Source: Marchantia polymorpha subsp. ruderalis
Lineage: Eukaryota > Streptophyta > Marchantiopsida > Marchantiales > Marchantiaceae
Reading direction: 5' to 3'
Assembly (NCBI GenBank): GCA_037833965.1
Contig: AP031358.1
Span: forward strand, 15,818,001 to 15,882,000
Length of the DNA: 64,000 nt
Position numbers and translations under genes: made by a program. Of the stretch, positions 1-9,560 are shown one piece after another (the first letter of the stretch is position 1; each line of letters starts with the position of its first letter). A model generated the notes under the pieces. The model saw only the letters and a list, made by a program, of their open reading frames with translations, made no database searches and had not been told where the DNA came from.

Positions 1-36
1 GAATGGGGCGTCCTCTATCTCCTCGTATGAGGTCAT
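1..36 (-). CDS. U3p, first 12 codons (runs off the window)
   Basis: Read on the minus strand, an ATG at 36 begins a short frame (MTSYEEIEDAPF) that corresponds to the start of the type II U3p protein (MTFDRAAENVPF at 17954). The bases before the ATG match the conserved leader of the other copies. Only 12 codons are inside the window, so whether this copy is intact cannot be told. Function unknown; see the complete copy at 17954-21028. Confidence 0.5.
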   Translation of the reverse strand, partial: MTSYEEIEDAPF

Positions 37-362
37 GGTCGGCTCTCGGTCGTGAAGGTCGAATCACTTGATGGCCGCGCCGGCTCCGCGCTATAACGGC
101 CTTCTCTCTCACGCGCGGCTTCACGCTCCGCCGACGTCGACTTTACTCACACGCTCGAATTGGCAATTTGAACTCCGCCAGCGTACCATGCCGCGGACAT
201 GGGCGCGCAGCGCCGAAGGCGGATTTCTCGCCGGCGCGCTACACTCCTTCGTACTTCAATTTGGCTAGTCCCACTCCGCCGAAGGTGTTCGTCCGCGCAT
301 AGAACAAAAGTCGAACTCCCTTCTGCGTAGGCGGAATCCCCGGCGGAGTTTTCGCCGGTGCA

Positions 363-920
363 GAACTTCATCTGCCTGTGCGTAGGCGCTCGCCTATGCG
401 TAGGCGAATTCCGTCCGCACATAGGACGTTCATCCGCGCAGGTCCCTCGCCGCAGGCGCAGCGCCGAAGGCGGCTGTGCCGAAGGCGTTGACCGCGGTCA
501 ACGGACTCCGTCCAGTTTGTCTGTTTCTCTCGCCTCTCCATCGGCGCTCTTGTCTCCGTAATCCCGACCGGCCGAAGGCGCACTTGTCCGTTCCGTCCGT
601 ACAGTCCGTACGGTCCGTACGGATTTTACTACTCCGTTGGGTCTTCGCCCATCCGTGATGCGCTGGCGCCGAAGGCGCCGTACAAGTTCCAACCCCGAAG
701 GCGGATTTCTAGGGCCGAAGACGGACTCCCCGCCGACGACGAAGCGCCTATGCGTAGGCGATTCCCGTCCGCCTATGCGTAGGTGCAAGTTCTCCCCGCC
801 TATGCGTAGGCGGCATTCGCGGCGGACATCCCGCCGATGTCAAACCCTATTTCGCCTATGCGTAGGCGAACTTCCCTCATCCGCGCATAGGACAAACTTC
901 CCTCGCCTATGCGTAGGCGA
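363..920. repeat. Cluster of short palindromes in LTR-II U3
   Basis: At least five units of the form CGCCTATGCGTAGGCG or close variants lie here (near 391, 748, 798, 851 and 904). An 18-base perfect palindrome CGTTGACCGCGGTCAACG lies near 485, and overlapping CCGTACGG palindromes near 590-625. Equivalent clusters occur in the other LTR-II copies with different stem bases (CGCCTGTGCACAGGCG, CGCCTACGCGTAGGCG). Spacers are irregular and not of constant length. Confidence 0.85.
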
Positions 921-1270
921 AGATCTTTGTATCTTTCGACCGTCACAACTCCCTGAGTTCTCATCCGTTCCAGGCGTTCTTGGGCTCGTTAGAATCACCG
1001 CGTCAAGCTCTTCCCAACGAAATCCTAACTAAGTCAAGGCGTTTAGGAATTGATCAGATTCTGAAGGATTTCTCTAGCGCCGAAGGCGGCTTAGGCGCCT
1101 TGCGCCGAAGGGGTGCTCCTCCAGAGTCCGTCGTTTAGGGCGGCGCCTGTCCTAGACGTTGCGCCCAACTCCTGGATTCTACGAGATCTTTCGGGATTCT
1201 CCGAGATCATCCAGTTTCACTCTATTTTGATGCACCGATGGCTATTTACACTGCTGCCGCGGTACAGTTT

Positions 1271-1984
1271 TGTGGTACCCCACTTTTGGTATTTTTGAGG
1301 AAATTAAAACATTTTTGGAAAACTGTACCGCGGCAGCAGTGTAAATAGCTTTCGGTGCATCAAAATAGAGTGAAATTGGAAGATCGCAGAGAATCTCGAG
1401 AAAACTCCTAGAATCCAGGAGTTGGGTGCAACGTCGGGGACGGACACCACCCTACATGTGGGCTCTGAAGGAATAACTCCTTCGGCGCAAGGCGCGAAAT
1501 CCGCCTTCGGCGCTGCGCCTTCGGCGCTGCGCCTTCGGCGCTAGAGGAATCCTTCAGAACCTGGTCAATTCCCCAACGCCTCGACTTGGTTAGGGCCTCG
1601 TTGGAAAGAGCTTGACGCGCTGATTCTAACGAGCACAAGAACGCCACAAACGGAGGAGGATTTCGGGAGTTATGAAGGTTGCAAGACATGCAGTTTTTTG
1701 TTTAACGAGTAGGCGAGGAAAGTTTTGTCCGATGCGCGGACGATCGCCTTCGGCGGAGGGGGATTGGCCGAAGAGTGGTACGAACGAGTGTAGCGCGCAA
1801 GGCGAGAAATCCGCCTTCGGCGCTGCGCACCCATGACCGCTGCGTAGTACGCTAGCGGAGTTCAAATTGCCAATTCGAGCGTGTGAGTTAAGTCGGCGTC
1901 GGTGGAGCGTGAAGCCGCGCGTGAGAGAGGAGGCCGTTATAGGGCGGAGCCGGCGCGGCCATCAAGTGATTTGACCTTCACGAT
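1271..1984 (+). mobile_element. LTR-II fragment, start of U3, internally deleted
   Basis: Begins with the LTR-II terminus TGTGGTACCCCACTTTTGG and follows the U3 leader to just before the U3p start codon, where another LTR begins at 1985. Compared with 13042-14290 it lacks roughly 530 bases between two copies of a motif like TTTTGTCC(T/G)ATGCGCGGACGA, so the loss probably occurred between direct repeats. It stands head to head with 1-1270. No gene is present. Confidence 0.8.
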
Positions 1985-2043
1985 TGTAATAACCCAGTAA
2001 AGGCTAAAACTGCAATATAGTGGTAGAAAGGTCGAACCCACAG
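1985..2043 (-). mobile_element. LTR-II 3' terminus, reversed (left piece)
   Basis: Starts TGTAATAACCC, the reverse complement of the usual LTR end GGGTTATTACA. It is cut after 59 bases by the LTR-I at 2044. The same sequence resumes at 10464 directly after the LTR-I and its second CACAG, so 1985-2043 and 10464-11640 were one LTR before that insertion. Confidence 0.85.
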
Positions 2044-2238
2044 TGTGGTAACACACTTTTTGTTTTTTTTGCAGAATTTAAACAATTTTAGAAAACTAGT
2101 ACCGAAGCAGTGTTTGTAGTTAGAAAAGGGTACGTTAAATAGAGTGGATTGATGAGATCGTCACGAGGACACGAAGAATCACGTAGTCGGATGTACCAAC
2201 GCCAATGTCTTCAGCGCCTTCGGCAAAAGCTCCTTTTC

Positions 2239-2303
2239 TGAGGTGTCTCTACTCACGCGCTTCCAGCGTATAAGGAAGCTACGCTTCCGGCGCAGACACC
2301 TCA
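2239..2303. other. Conserved long hairpin in LTR-I leader
   Basis: Arms TGAGGTGTCT (2239-2248) and AGACACCTCA (2294-2303) are perfect complements. The 45-base loop holds a second hairpin, GGAAGC-TAC-GCTTCC. The same structure is present in the LTR-I copies near 34215-34280, 44555-44620 and, with small changes, 32497-32560. Role unknown. Confidence 0.7.
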
Positions 2304-3098
2304 GGAGGAGGTTTTGCTAAAGACGTCAGGAGAAGGGCCCGGACCTCTGAAGGCGTCCGACCATGAGTGCGCCTGCGGCGATGCGCCGTTGGCACGGAAG
2401 AGGAAAACCTTCATAACGATCAGAATACACAGTAGATCCAGTTGGTTGAAGTTGCATTAGAAAGAGCTCGGGACGCTCGCCCTAACGAGCCCAAGAGCGT
2501 CGGAGATGGATCAGGGACGGAGAAGTTATGAGCGTCAGAAAACTCGTAGCCGGACATGCGCCGTTCGCGCTAGGGTTCACAGCCGGAAAGGATTCCCGTA
2601 AGCCCTCGGCGATGCGCCTTCGGCGGAATCACGCGCTCATAGGAGGAAACCAACTCAGAGTCGGAAGCGCCTTTGGCGGCTGTTCATGGAAGGAAAGCGC
2701 CGGTCGGATGTACGCCTCCGACGTGGCGCTGACGGCCGGATGCGCTGGCATGAGTTGCGCTGGCGGATATGCGCCGGCAGCAATGGACAAGGCATAAAGG
2801 ACAAAATAAGCGGTACGACTGCGCGCCGGCGTAATTCGCTCCGACTAGATGTGCGCCTCCAGCAAGGCGCCGACGGATAAGGAACGCACCAGCGGCGACA
2901 CGCCTCCGGTGAGGGACGGGTTAGGAAAAGACAACATGGCAGACGTATACCCTGCGGCGGACTCGAGTCCGGAAAGTGGCGGCGGCGGGAGAATTCAACA
3001 TTCACGCATGCGAATGCGCGCAGTGCGGAGACGTGAATTCGCGCATGCAAAGGGCGAACCGTTAGGCCGTATAGCCGGCTGCGTACGTTGTAACCAGT

Positions 3099-3117
3099 AA
3101 GAACGTTGGACGTTCTT
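3099..3117. other. Small perfect hairpin beside a GTAAGA motif, LTR-I leader
   Basis: AAGAACGT-TGG-ACGTTCTT forms an 8-bp stem. The adjoining CCAGTAAGAACG resembles a plant 5' splice donor. The same sequence is kept at 35074-35092 and 45413-45431. A pyrimidine/GT-rich AG acceptor lies about 290 bases downstream, just before the U3p start. That an intron lies here is inference only. Confidence 0.45.
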
Positions 3118-3403
3118 GAATTCGGAGAAGAAAAGACTGCGCTCCATTCTCATTCTCTCATTCTTGATTTTGCGATTTCCAGTTTCCAAGATTACGCGCA
3201 AGAGCGGAGCGACCTGCAGTGAGAGGAGAGAGTGCGGAGACGAGTTGCGCAAGGATCTTGACAGACCTTGGAGAGAATTGCGAGTAGCGAACTTGAGCGT
3301 GAGCGAAGAGAGAGTGAGCAGTCAGTGCTTGAGCGGCCGACGCGCAGTGGCGATTGTGAGAGAGCGAGCGAAAGGGAGAACGTTTGTGTGTGCAGGAAAC
3401 GCA

Positions 3404-5329
3404 ATGTCGAAGGTTCCCCAGATGCGAGTGTCTCCACTCATGGTGCCGCAGATCGGTCTACGCGCATTTCAAGATGTGGTGCTGAGGCTGAAGCTCGATT
3501 TTCTCCTGTGGGGGTGGAACTGGACATGTCCGGAGATGGTGCGCGAGTATCTGCAGGAGAGACACAAGCCCTCTCGCGGATTCCGTCCACATCCAGAAAG
3601 ATGGGACATTTGCAACTGGGCGCAGGTGTTGGGCAGGTGTGCCGGCAAGGAAGGCGACCTCCTCTTCGAGGCCGATAGCGTGAAGGTGTCCCAGGAGGAA
3701 GAAATCTCCTACAATGAGCTCTTCAAAGTTGCCAGGCATCCCAAGAACGGTTTCCGGACACGGGATTACAAAGATCGATTGCGGAGAAATGTCGCGACTG
3801 CATTGCTGCAGATATTGCAGCCGACCAAGACCGCTTACATGCATGGTTGGCAGGTAGAATTTGTGGAGCTAGTGTTGTCAGGAGCTCCAGTGCATTGGGC
3901 ACGGCTCCTGTGGAAGGTGACGCGCCAACATGCGCAAGAAGAGAAAGGAGGAACCCTCAATCATCTATCGCCTTACCTGATCGTGTTTTATCGGGCGATG
4001 GGATGTTTGACAAATGCTGAGAAAACACGGTTTCCACAGCTGACCCGGAACTATCCAGGTAGATATTCGAGGGAGGCCAAAGTAGACACGGATCCGGACG
4101 AGGAACCTGCCAGTACGCCTCCGGCTCCGGCTCCAGCAAGAGCAGCAGAAGAACGTCGTAGTGAACGCATTCCGCGAAAGCGGAAGTGGGATGAGAGACC
4201 TGAGGACAGGCAGCCGGAAGTGCCAGCTGCGCCGACTCGTGGTCGGCCCACCCCCAAGCATCACAGTCGACCAAAACAGAGGGCACGCAAAATGCCAACT
4301 GGTACTGAGGAGATAGGGCAAACTCCGACCCGGCGGAATCTCACACAGGAGGAGATAATCGCGCAGATTCTAGGGAAGACGACAAATACCTCTACACAGA
4401 AGGCACCAAGGCCTTCGGGAGGAGATGGACGGACTTACAGTCGGCCGACTACAAGTCGGACGACTAAAGGCCGACAAGCGGAAGGAAGGCCAACTGAACG
4501 GCGCGTTGAACCGGACCGCAGGCCGGAAGCAGAAGAGAGTTTGGCTGACGAGCCAACAACCCTCAGAGGGTCGTCCTCGGCGGAAGGCACTTCTGGGAAA
4601 ACGCCACCAGCAAGCAGGCCAAGTGGAGTCAAGACGCGCAGGATGTATCCGACTCCCAGTCGGACAACTGCTGGTCGGCCGACTGCGAGTCGGACAACAG
4701 AGAGTCGGCCGGATTCGCCGACTGCGAGACGGACGCACCTTCAGCGAAGACACCTTCCGCGCAGATTGCGCCGGAAGGGCAGGCAGCAGAAGTGGGCGGT
4801 GCAAAAGTGACAAGAGTCACTGCGGCGTCGACCCCTTCGGAGACCGAAGATCGAGCCGGAACAGGGGCTCAAGCAGTGGGATCTCCCACTGCCCTGGATA
4901 TTTTAGCAAGCAGTGGAGCAGCAGTCGCAGCGGAAGCTGCTGCGCGCCACAGTTCCAGGGAGTCGCCAAGGGATTCGGTGGCGACTGAAATCCTCGAGAC
5001 TGAGGATGAGACGAGCTCGGAAGAGCAGGAAGCGGATTCGGTGCAGAAAACGCCAACAAGGGTGTTGTGCGAACAGATAGTTCCACTCCTGCGATATCTG
5101 GATCGCAAGACATCCAAGTACGCGGGTACTGGAAAACCGCAGTCTTATGTGGAGACTATCAGGCGAAGGACGAGGAGCAAGGTGGCAAGGTGGGCCTCTA
5201 GGTGCCAAGTATATGTGGATAGAAACACCGCCCTCCGACAACACCTGGCGGTCACACAGAAGCTATACCAAGCCTTGCAGCAGCAGAGGGAAGATGCGGC
5301 GACGAAAAGTCAGGCGGATGCCGAGCTAA
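3404..5329 (+). pseudogene. U3p (type I), N-terminal and middle part, frameshifted and interrupted
   Basis: Chosen start is the ATG at 3404 (MSKVPQ), shared by all LTR-I copies. The first ~215 residues are the conserved helical domain, including motifs LDFLLWGWNW, RTRDYKDR, HWARLLWKV and GTLNHLSPY. A long Pro/Arg/Ser/Thr-rich linker follows. Against G1 this copy lacks about 34 bases near 4732, which throws the frame out (stop at 4808-4810). The correct reading continues in another frame through the conserved EQIVPLLRYLDRK segment into the coiled coil until 5329, where a reversed element intervenes. The C-terminus resumes at 8826. Function unknown. Confidence 0.8.
5249..5329 (+). repeat. 81-base duplication flanking an insertion, left copy
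   Basis: These 81 bases of U3p coding sequence recur at 8826-8906 on the other side of the reversed insert with one mismatch that I can see. A normal insertion of this family duplicates only 5 bases. Confidence 0.8.
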
Positions 5330-5640
5330 ATTCTTTGGAATTCGGTCTAACAGATCTTGAAACTGCTCAGTGTAGTCACAAAAATTTTTCTTCTTCCCTC
5401 TCTGAAAATTTTGAAGCTTGGACAGGATTCGGATGTAATCGCCAAGCTCTCGATCTGTGCAACAACTTCGCGCATCGTTGAGAGTAAGTGTCAATCTCGT
5501 CAGGTGCTCTACTTTTGTGATTGAACCAACTCCAGACCTTCTTGCGCAAGAAATTGGAAAAAATCCGTAGCCTATCACCATCGCACTCTTCTTTGTTGGT
5601 GATAGCAATTGATATTGATCATGCATTTCTGCACACGTAC
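5330..5640 (-). pseudogene. Gag fragment of the reversed LTR-III element
   Basis: On the minus strand the translation, in more than one frame, matches the Ty3/gypsy gag domain of G1. One stretch resembles DRLRIFPSLLRR..SWYNHES, and another resembles RNLRRERKENLRDYTERFQDLLDRIPK. It lies downstream of a PBS and the LTR-III at 5699-8825, in the order expected for LTR-PBS-gag read on the minus strand. Only part of the gag domain survives, it is frameshifted, and it is abruptly joined to U3p sequence at 5329-5330. It shows that LTR-III belongs to Ty3/gypsy elements of this same group. Confidence 0.7.
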
Positions 5641-5658
5641 TCTTGTGTTGACGCTCTA

Positions 5659-5676
5659 TCCCCGGCAGCGGCGCCA
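5659..5676 (-). other. Primer binding site (tRNA-Asp type), reversed
   Basis: The minus strand reads TGGCGCCGCTGCCGGGGA, the same as at 38590-38607 and 54181-54198. It lies 22 bases from the LTR end at 5699, the same spacing as in G1 and G2. It would pair with the 3' end of plant tRNA-Asp with one mismatch, going by recalled tRNA sequences. Confidence 0.85.
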
Positions 5677-6645
5677 AAAAGAAGTTGTCGGCTTCTTATG
5701 TAATAACCCACTAAAGGCTAAAACTGCAATATAGTGGTAGAAAGGTCGAACCCACAGGGACAGAGGAACACACAGGGTACAAAGTGTCACGTTTTAACAG
5801 ACTATTGAGGAGTGTGAATTCTCAGGCAACTGTCACTCCCAGAAATACTGCAAGTGTCCACTCGGAGCGCACTCAGAGGTCGCACAGTGCAGCGTAACAC
5901 ACACACACACACACACACCTGAAACTACAGAAACACAACTCAGAGATCCGTTAGGACCTCTACTCAAGATTTCAGGGGGGAAAGTCTCTCGCGAGCACAC
6001 TCGGCAAAGCTGCGGGCAGTGACTTCCAACTCCGGCTTTTACAACACTTCCACTAGCTTGCTGCCAGTGTAGGAAACCCGGTTTGGACTACCTACTTCGG
6101 ATCGAAGTCACTCAGACGCGGTGAACAACACTCTCAACTCACAAAACGCGCAGAGAACACAGGTCCGCACTGAAGGACTCACTGAGAAACATTCCAGTAA
6201 CACAACAACAGTCTATTGAAGAGTTTGAATTCTCAGGCACCTGTCATTCCCAGAAATACTACAGGGGTTACCCTCAAGGCACCTGCTGCAGCGTAACCTG
6301 AATTTACAACCAAGGCTTACACGAAGTGGCAAAACTTCACTTTGGCATTCAGGGGAAAAATCCCAAAGGAGTACAATCAGAAAGAAACACTCGAAGGTGT
6401 AGGGGCGAAACTGTTCAAGTATCTAACTAGTCACTGGCTCTGAGCATCGGCAGTCACCCGCAGGTGCAGATCCGAACTACTCAAGTCTCTAACCAATGGA
6501 CTAGCTCTGAACATTCGGCCGAAGGCCTTCAGCTACAAAATGCGGAACGCTAAGTTGTAACTCCTCGTGCGTGGTGACAGAACTCAAGGACACAAACACG
6601 CAAAGGAAATGGGTTCCTGATCTGCACTTCTGGTGGGAAAGAACC

Positions 6646-6674
6646 CCAGGCAAAACGCCTGGAACTATTTTATA
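6646..6674 (-). promoter_or_regulatory. LTR-III core promoter and R hairpin
   Basis: The minus strand reads TATAAAATAG (6674-6665) followed closely by the hairpin CCAGGCGTTTTGCCTGG (6662-6646). The same TATA-plus-hairpin pair recurs in almost every LTR in the window. That it is the LTR promoter is inferred from position and conservation. Confidence 0.65.
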
Positions 6675-6779
6675 CCTTCTAAGTCCTACCTAACACTACA
6701 CTGCAATGCCATGGTGCGAGCCGCAACAGATCCCACACCTGAGGAGTCGGCGGCTGCTGCCTTCCCCTCTAACTTACAA

Positions 6780-6813
6780 CCTAAATCTAACCCTAACCCT
6801 AAATCTGAATCCT
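6780..6813 (-). repeat. Short telomere-like tract
   Basis: Degenerate CCCTAA/CCCTAAA units on the + strand, about five. The tract also occurs at about 48266-48299 and in opposite orientation at about 30025-30060, always at the same place in LTR-III. It is therefore part of the LTR and not a separate telomere insertion. Confidence 0.5.
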
Positions 6814-7179
6814 AAGCCTACTGTACAGAGCCGCCAGCGCCTTACCATCCAAGATCTGAGGCTGAAAATTTGCAGGCATGCGTGGCCGGCCGAGATCAAC
6901 GGCCCCACAAAATTTCAGATCCATCCGACCGTCCATCGCAAAGATATGGGCCCCGCAAGATCTCTGAACCTAGGCCAAAATTCCTTCTCCAAAATCCGAG
7001 GACTGTGGGTTCCACGCGTCCTACACGCAAGCCGCCTACTCGCAGGCCGCCACTGCCACACCTGAACATTCTACATTCATGACCACCCGATACTCGCCGG
7101 AGGAAATCTCCTTCCGCGCACCGCCGAATGCGTCCAACCGCCAAAGACGCACTTCCACACCTTGTCAATCTCTAACAGT

Positions 7180-8640
7180 CACCCCGACGCCCATAACTCA
7201 CGGATCCCTGCTTCGTTTGCAACGTTCTTGGGCTCGTTGGAACGAGCGTGTTGTGCTCTTTCCAACGAGCCCCTAACCAAGTCAAACGGATAAGAATTGA
7301 GAAAGTTATCACTGTTTTACTCTTCCGCCGAAGGCCTGCAACCGTCGAAGGCGTCCGTCCGCGCATCGGGCAAAAGTCGATCTCCCTACCTCCGAAGGCG
7401 GAATTCCCGGAAGCGTAACCCCGAAGGCGAACATCTAGGGCCGAAGTAGAACGTCTACGTATCTTCCGATAGTCCTAACTCCCTAAATTCCCATCCGTCC
7501 CAAGCGTTCTTGGGCTCGTTGGAACGAGCGTCGCGAGCTCTTTCCAACGAGACCCTAACCACCGCAAACCATTAAGAATTGAAAACACTATGTCGATTTT
7601 ACCCTTCCGCCGAAGGCTTGCCTGTGCACAGGCCGCCTACTTGCAACCCGCCTGTGCACAGGCCGTCCGCCTGTGCACAGGCGTCCGCGTCGTCAGCCGC
7701 CCCTCTAAGTGTTAACGCCGAAGGCCCCTCTAAATGTTAGCACCGAAGGCCCTCCATATCAGAAACTTCCGCCGCTCCTAACTCGGTGATGCCTCATCCG
7801 TTTCAAGAGATCTTGGTCTCGTTGGAACCAGCTCGTCGAGTTCTTTCCAACGAGACCCGAATCAAGTCAAACCGCTAGGAATTGAGAAAGTTATGTCGGT
7901 TTTACTCTTCCGCCGAAGGCGTTCGCCTATCCACAGTCCGTCCGCGGCGATGACCTGGCCGTCCGCGGCGCTGACTTGTCCGTCCGCGGCGATGACCTGG
8001 CGCAGAAGGCGCCGTACACTTTCTACCTCACAAGGCGCATTTCTAGGGCCCAAGGCGGATTTCCCGCCGACGCCGAAGCGCCTGTGCACAGGCGAACGCC
8101 TGTGCGCAGGCGAACTTCCTTCGTCCGCGCATAGGACAAAACTTTCTTCGCTTGTGCGCAGGCGGAAAGCTGAGTATCTTGCGACCTTCAAAACTCCCGG
8201 AATTCTCTTCCGTTCGTGGCGTTCTTGGGCTCGTTAGAATCAGCGCGTCGAGCTCTTTCCAACGAGACCCTAACCAAGTCGAGGCGTTGCGCATTGAGAA
8301 AGTTATGAGGGTTTCACTCTTCCGCCGAATGCACTCTCCCGTATCGCCGAAGGCGTTGACCCGAAGGCGTTGACCGAAGGCGTCTACCGCCCAAGGCGCA
8401 TCTTCCGGCGGTTCTTCCGCCGAAGGCGTACCGCCAAAGTCGCTCTACCGCCGAAGGCCCCCCCCACATCAGTAACTTCCGACACTCATAACTCAGTGAC
8501 CTCTCATCCGTTTCACAAGTTCTTGGTCTCGTTAGAACGAGCGTCGCGAGCTCTTTGCAACAAGATCCGAAGCAACTCAAGGCGTTACGAATTGAGAAAG
8601 TTATGAGTGATCTACCGCCGAAGGTGCTCGAAGCTGATCC
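7180..8640 (-). repeat. Five tandem stem-loop modules in LTR-III U3
   Basis: Each module has a conserved core: a CATCCGTTT-like block, TTCTTGG, a ~37-base hairpin (arms CTCGTTGGAA and TTCCAACGAG), then CCTAACNNAGTCAA and AATTGAGAAAGTTATG. Hairpins lie near 7232, 7515, 7818, 8230 and 8528, spaced about 280-410 bases. Spacers are rich in CGCCGAAGGC palindromes and differ in length. Single modules also occur in LTR-I and LTR-II leaders, and three occur in the LTR of element D. Confidence 0.85.
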
Positions 8641-8825
8641 TGCAGCATGAACCGCCCGTTCCGTCCCAAGCGTCCCACTGTGGCCTAAGCCCAAAACCCC
8701 TTGACTGTCCTGGATCCTCTTTTTACTCTGGTTTCGCGTACCGATTACTATTTACAGCTGCTGCCGCGGTACTTACTATTCAAAAATGTTTTAGTTCCGA
8801 CAAAAACAAAAAGTGGGTTACCACA

Positions 8826-8906
8826 CGGTCACACAGAAGCTATACCAAGCCTTGCAGCAGCAAAGGGAAGATGCGGCGACGAAAAGTCAGGCGGATGCCG
8901 AGCTAA
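8826..8906 (+). repeat. 81-base duplication flanking an insertion, right copy
   Basis: Matches 5249-5329. Its first five bases (CGGTC) could be the original TSD, but the duplication continues for 81 bases. Confidence 0.8.
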
Positions 8907-9499
8907 TGCGGGCAAAGATCGAGTCGGAATTGCTGGAAGAGCGGAGACAAAACCACGTCCTAGCAGCCGAGCTTGCGCGCCAGACGCGCGCCTTAGAAGA
9001 AAGTCAAAGAGCCCGCAAGGAGGATGAGGAGTTGTTGCGCAACTTGCAATCCGAGTGCTCGGATTTGAGGGCACAACGTGCGGAAGCAGAAATGCAGCTA
9101 GCAGAGGTGGAGAGCAGCTGCAGGGCGCGAGGAGAGTTGGCGACACGGGTGACTCGTTGTCTAAAAAGATACGCCCATTGGGAGGTGGCAGCTCAAGAGA
9201 GGATCACACTCAGGGAGTTCAAGCTTCGGGCGGCGGCATTGACGGAGGGTGACTGTCGGAGTCGGCGGCGAGTGGCGAGGAAATTAGAAACCTTCTTGTC
9301 GGGTGCGCGCGACACTATGGCGCACTTAAAGTCGGAAGTCACTACAGCGCTCCGACGCCTGGGGTTGCGCAGCCGGTCGGAAGACTGGCAAGGTAGAGAA
9401 AGTGAGCGGAGCAGTCCGGCGCGCAGGAGGCGCAGCACCGGATCAGCCGAGTGCAGTAGAATAGTTTGGTTTCGCGCAGATGCTGCGAGTAGTAGATAG
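8826..9499 (+). pseudogene. U3p (type I), C-terminal part after the insertion
   Basis: Continues the coiled-coil half of U3p from the insertion to a stop at 9497-9499. The segment is charged and heptad-like (SELLEERRQNHVLAAELARQ and following). It includes the conserved GYAHWEVAAQERITLREF motif and ends in a basic, serine-rich tail (RRRRSTGSAECS). Length and ending agree with the G1 copy at 50284-51374. It is split from its N-terminal half at 3404-5329, so it cannot be expressed as one protein. Confidence 0.8.
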
Positions 9500-9531
9500 G
9501 ATAGCGTAGTGCTAGTTAGGATCTTTGAGGG

Positions 9532-9560
9532 TATAAAGTAGATCAAGGCGTTTTGCCTTG
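9532..9560 (+). promoter_or_regulatory. LTR-I TATA box and R hairpin
   Basis: TATAAAGTA at 9532 is followed by the hairpin CAAGGCGTTTTGCCTTG (9544-9560). The promoter lies 33 bases after the U3p stop codon, so U3p is upstream of it, in U3. Confidence 0.65.

Larger units (their letters stand above)
1..1270 (-). mobile_element. LTR-II fragment, 5' part of U3, reversed
   Basis: Reverse-strand copy of the same U3 leader seen on the + strand at 13042-14293 and 16712-17953, including the conserved block just before the U3p start codon. It contains no gene apart from the first codons of U3p at 1-36. Positions 363-920 are packed with short palindromes. Its outer end at about 1232-1270 matches the sequence that normally lies about 45 bases inside an LTR-II terminus, so the terminus itself is missing and the + strand fragment starting at 1271 replaces it. 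The rest of this LTR lies left of the window. Confidence 0.8.
5699..8825 (-). mobile_element. LTR-III, reversed, 5' LTR of a truncated gypsy element
   Basis: Read on the minus strand it starts TGTGGTAACCCACTTTTTG (at 8825) and ends GGGTTATTACA (at 5699), followed by a 22-base spacer, a PBS and a gag remnant. It has no U3p frame. U3 instead holds five tandem stem-loop modules (about 7180-8640), a telomere-like tract (6780-6813) and palindromes. The TATA box is at 6665-6674 and R-U5 at 5699-6645 with an (AC)n tract. It is nearly identical to 47182-50278, differing mainly by small indels in repeats. Confidence 0.85.

Noticed and set aside
363..920. CRISPR-like array of palindromic repeats.
   Set aside because: Spacing is irregular, repeats vary in stem sequence, there are no cas genes, and the surroundings are plant retrotransposon LTR.
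3116..3403. N-terminal extension of type I U3p upstream of MSKVPQ.
   Set aside because: The frame is open here only in this copy. In both G1 LTRs it is closed a few codons before the conserved ATG.
8826..9146. Antisense reading frames over U3p and the many 60-130 codon frames in palindrome-rich leaders.
   Set aside because: They are Arg/Pro-rich, not conserved in frame between copies, and explained by GC-rich sequence and palindromes.
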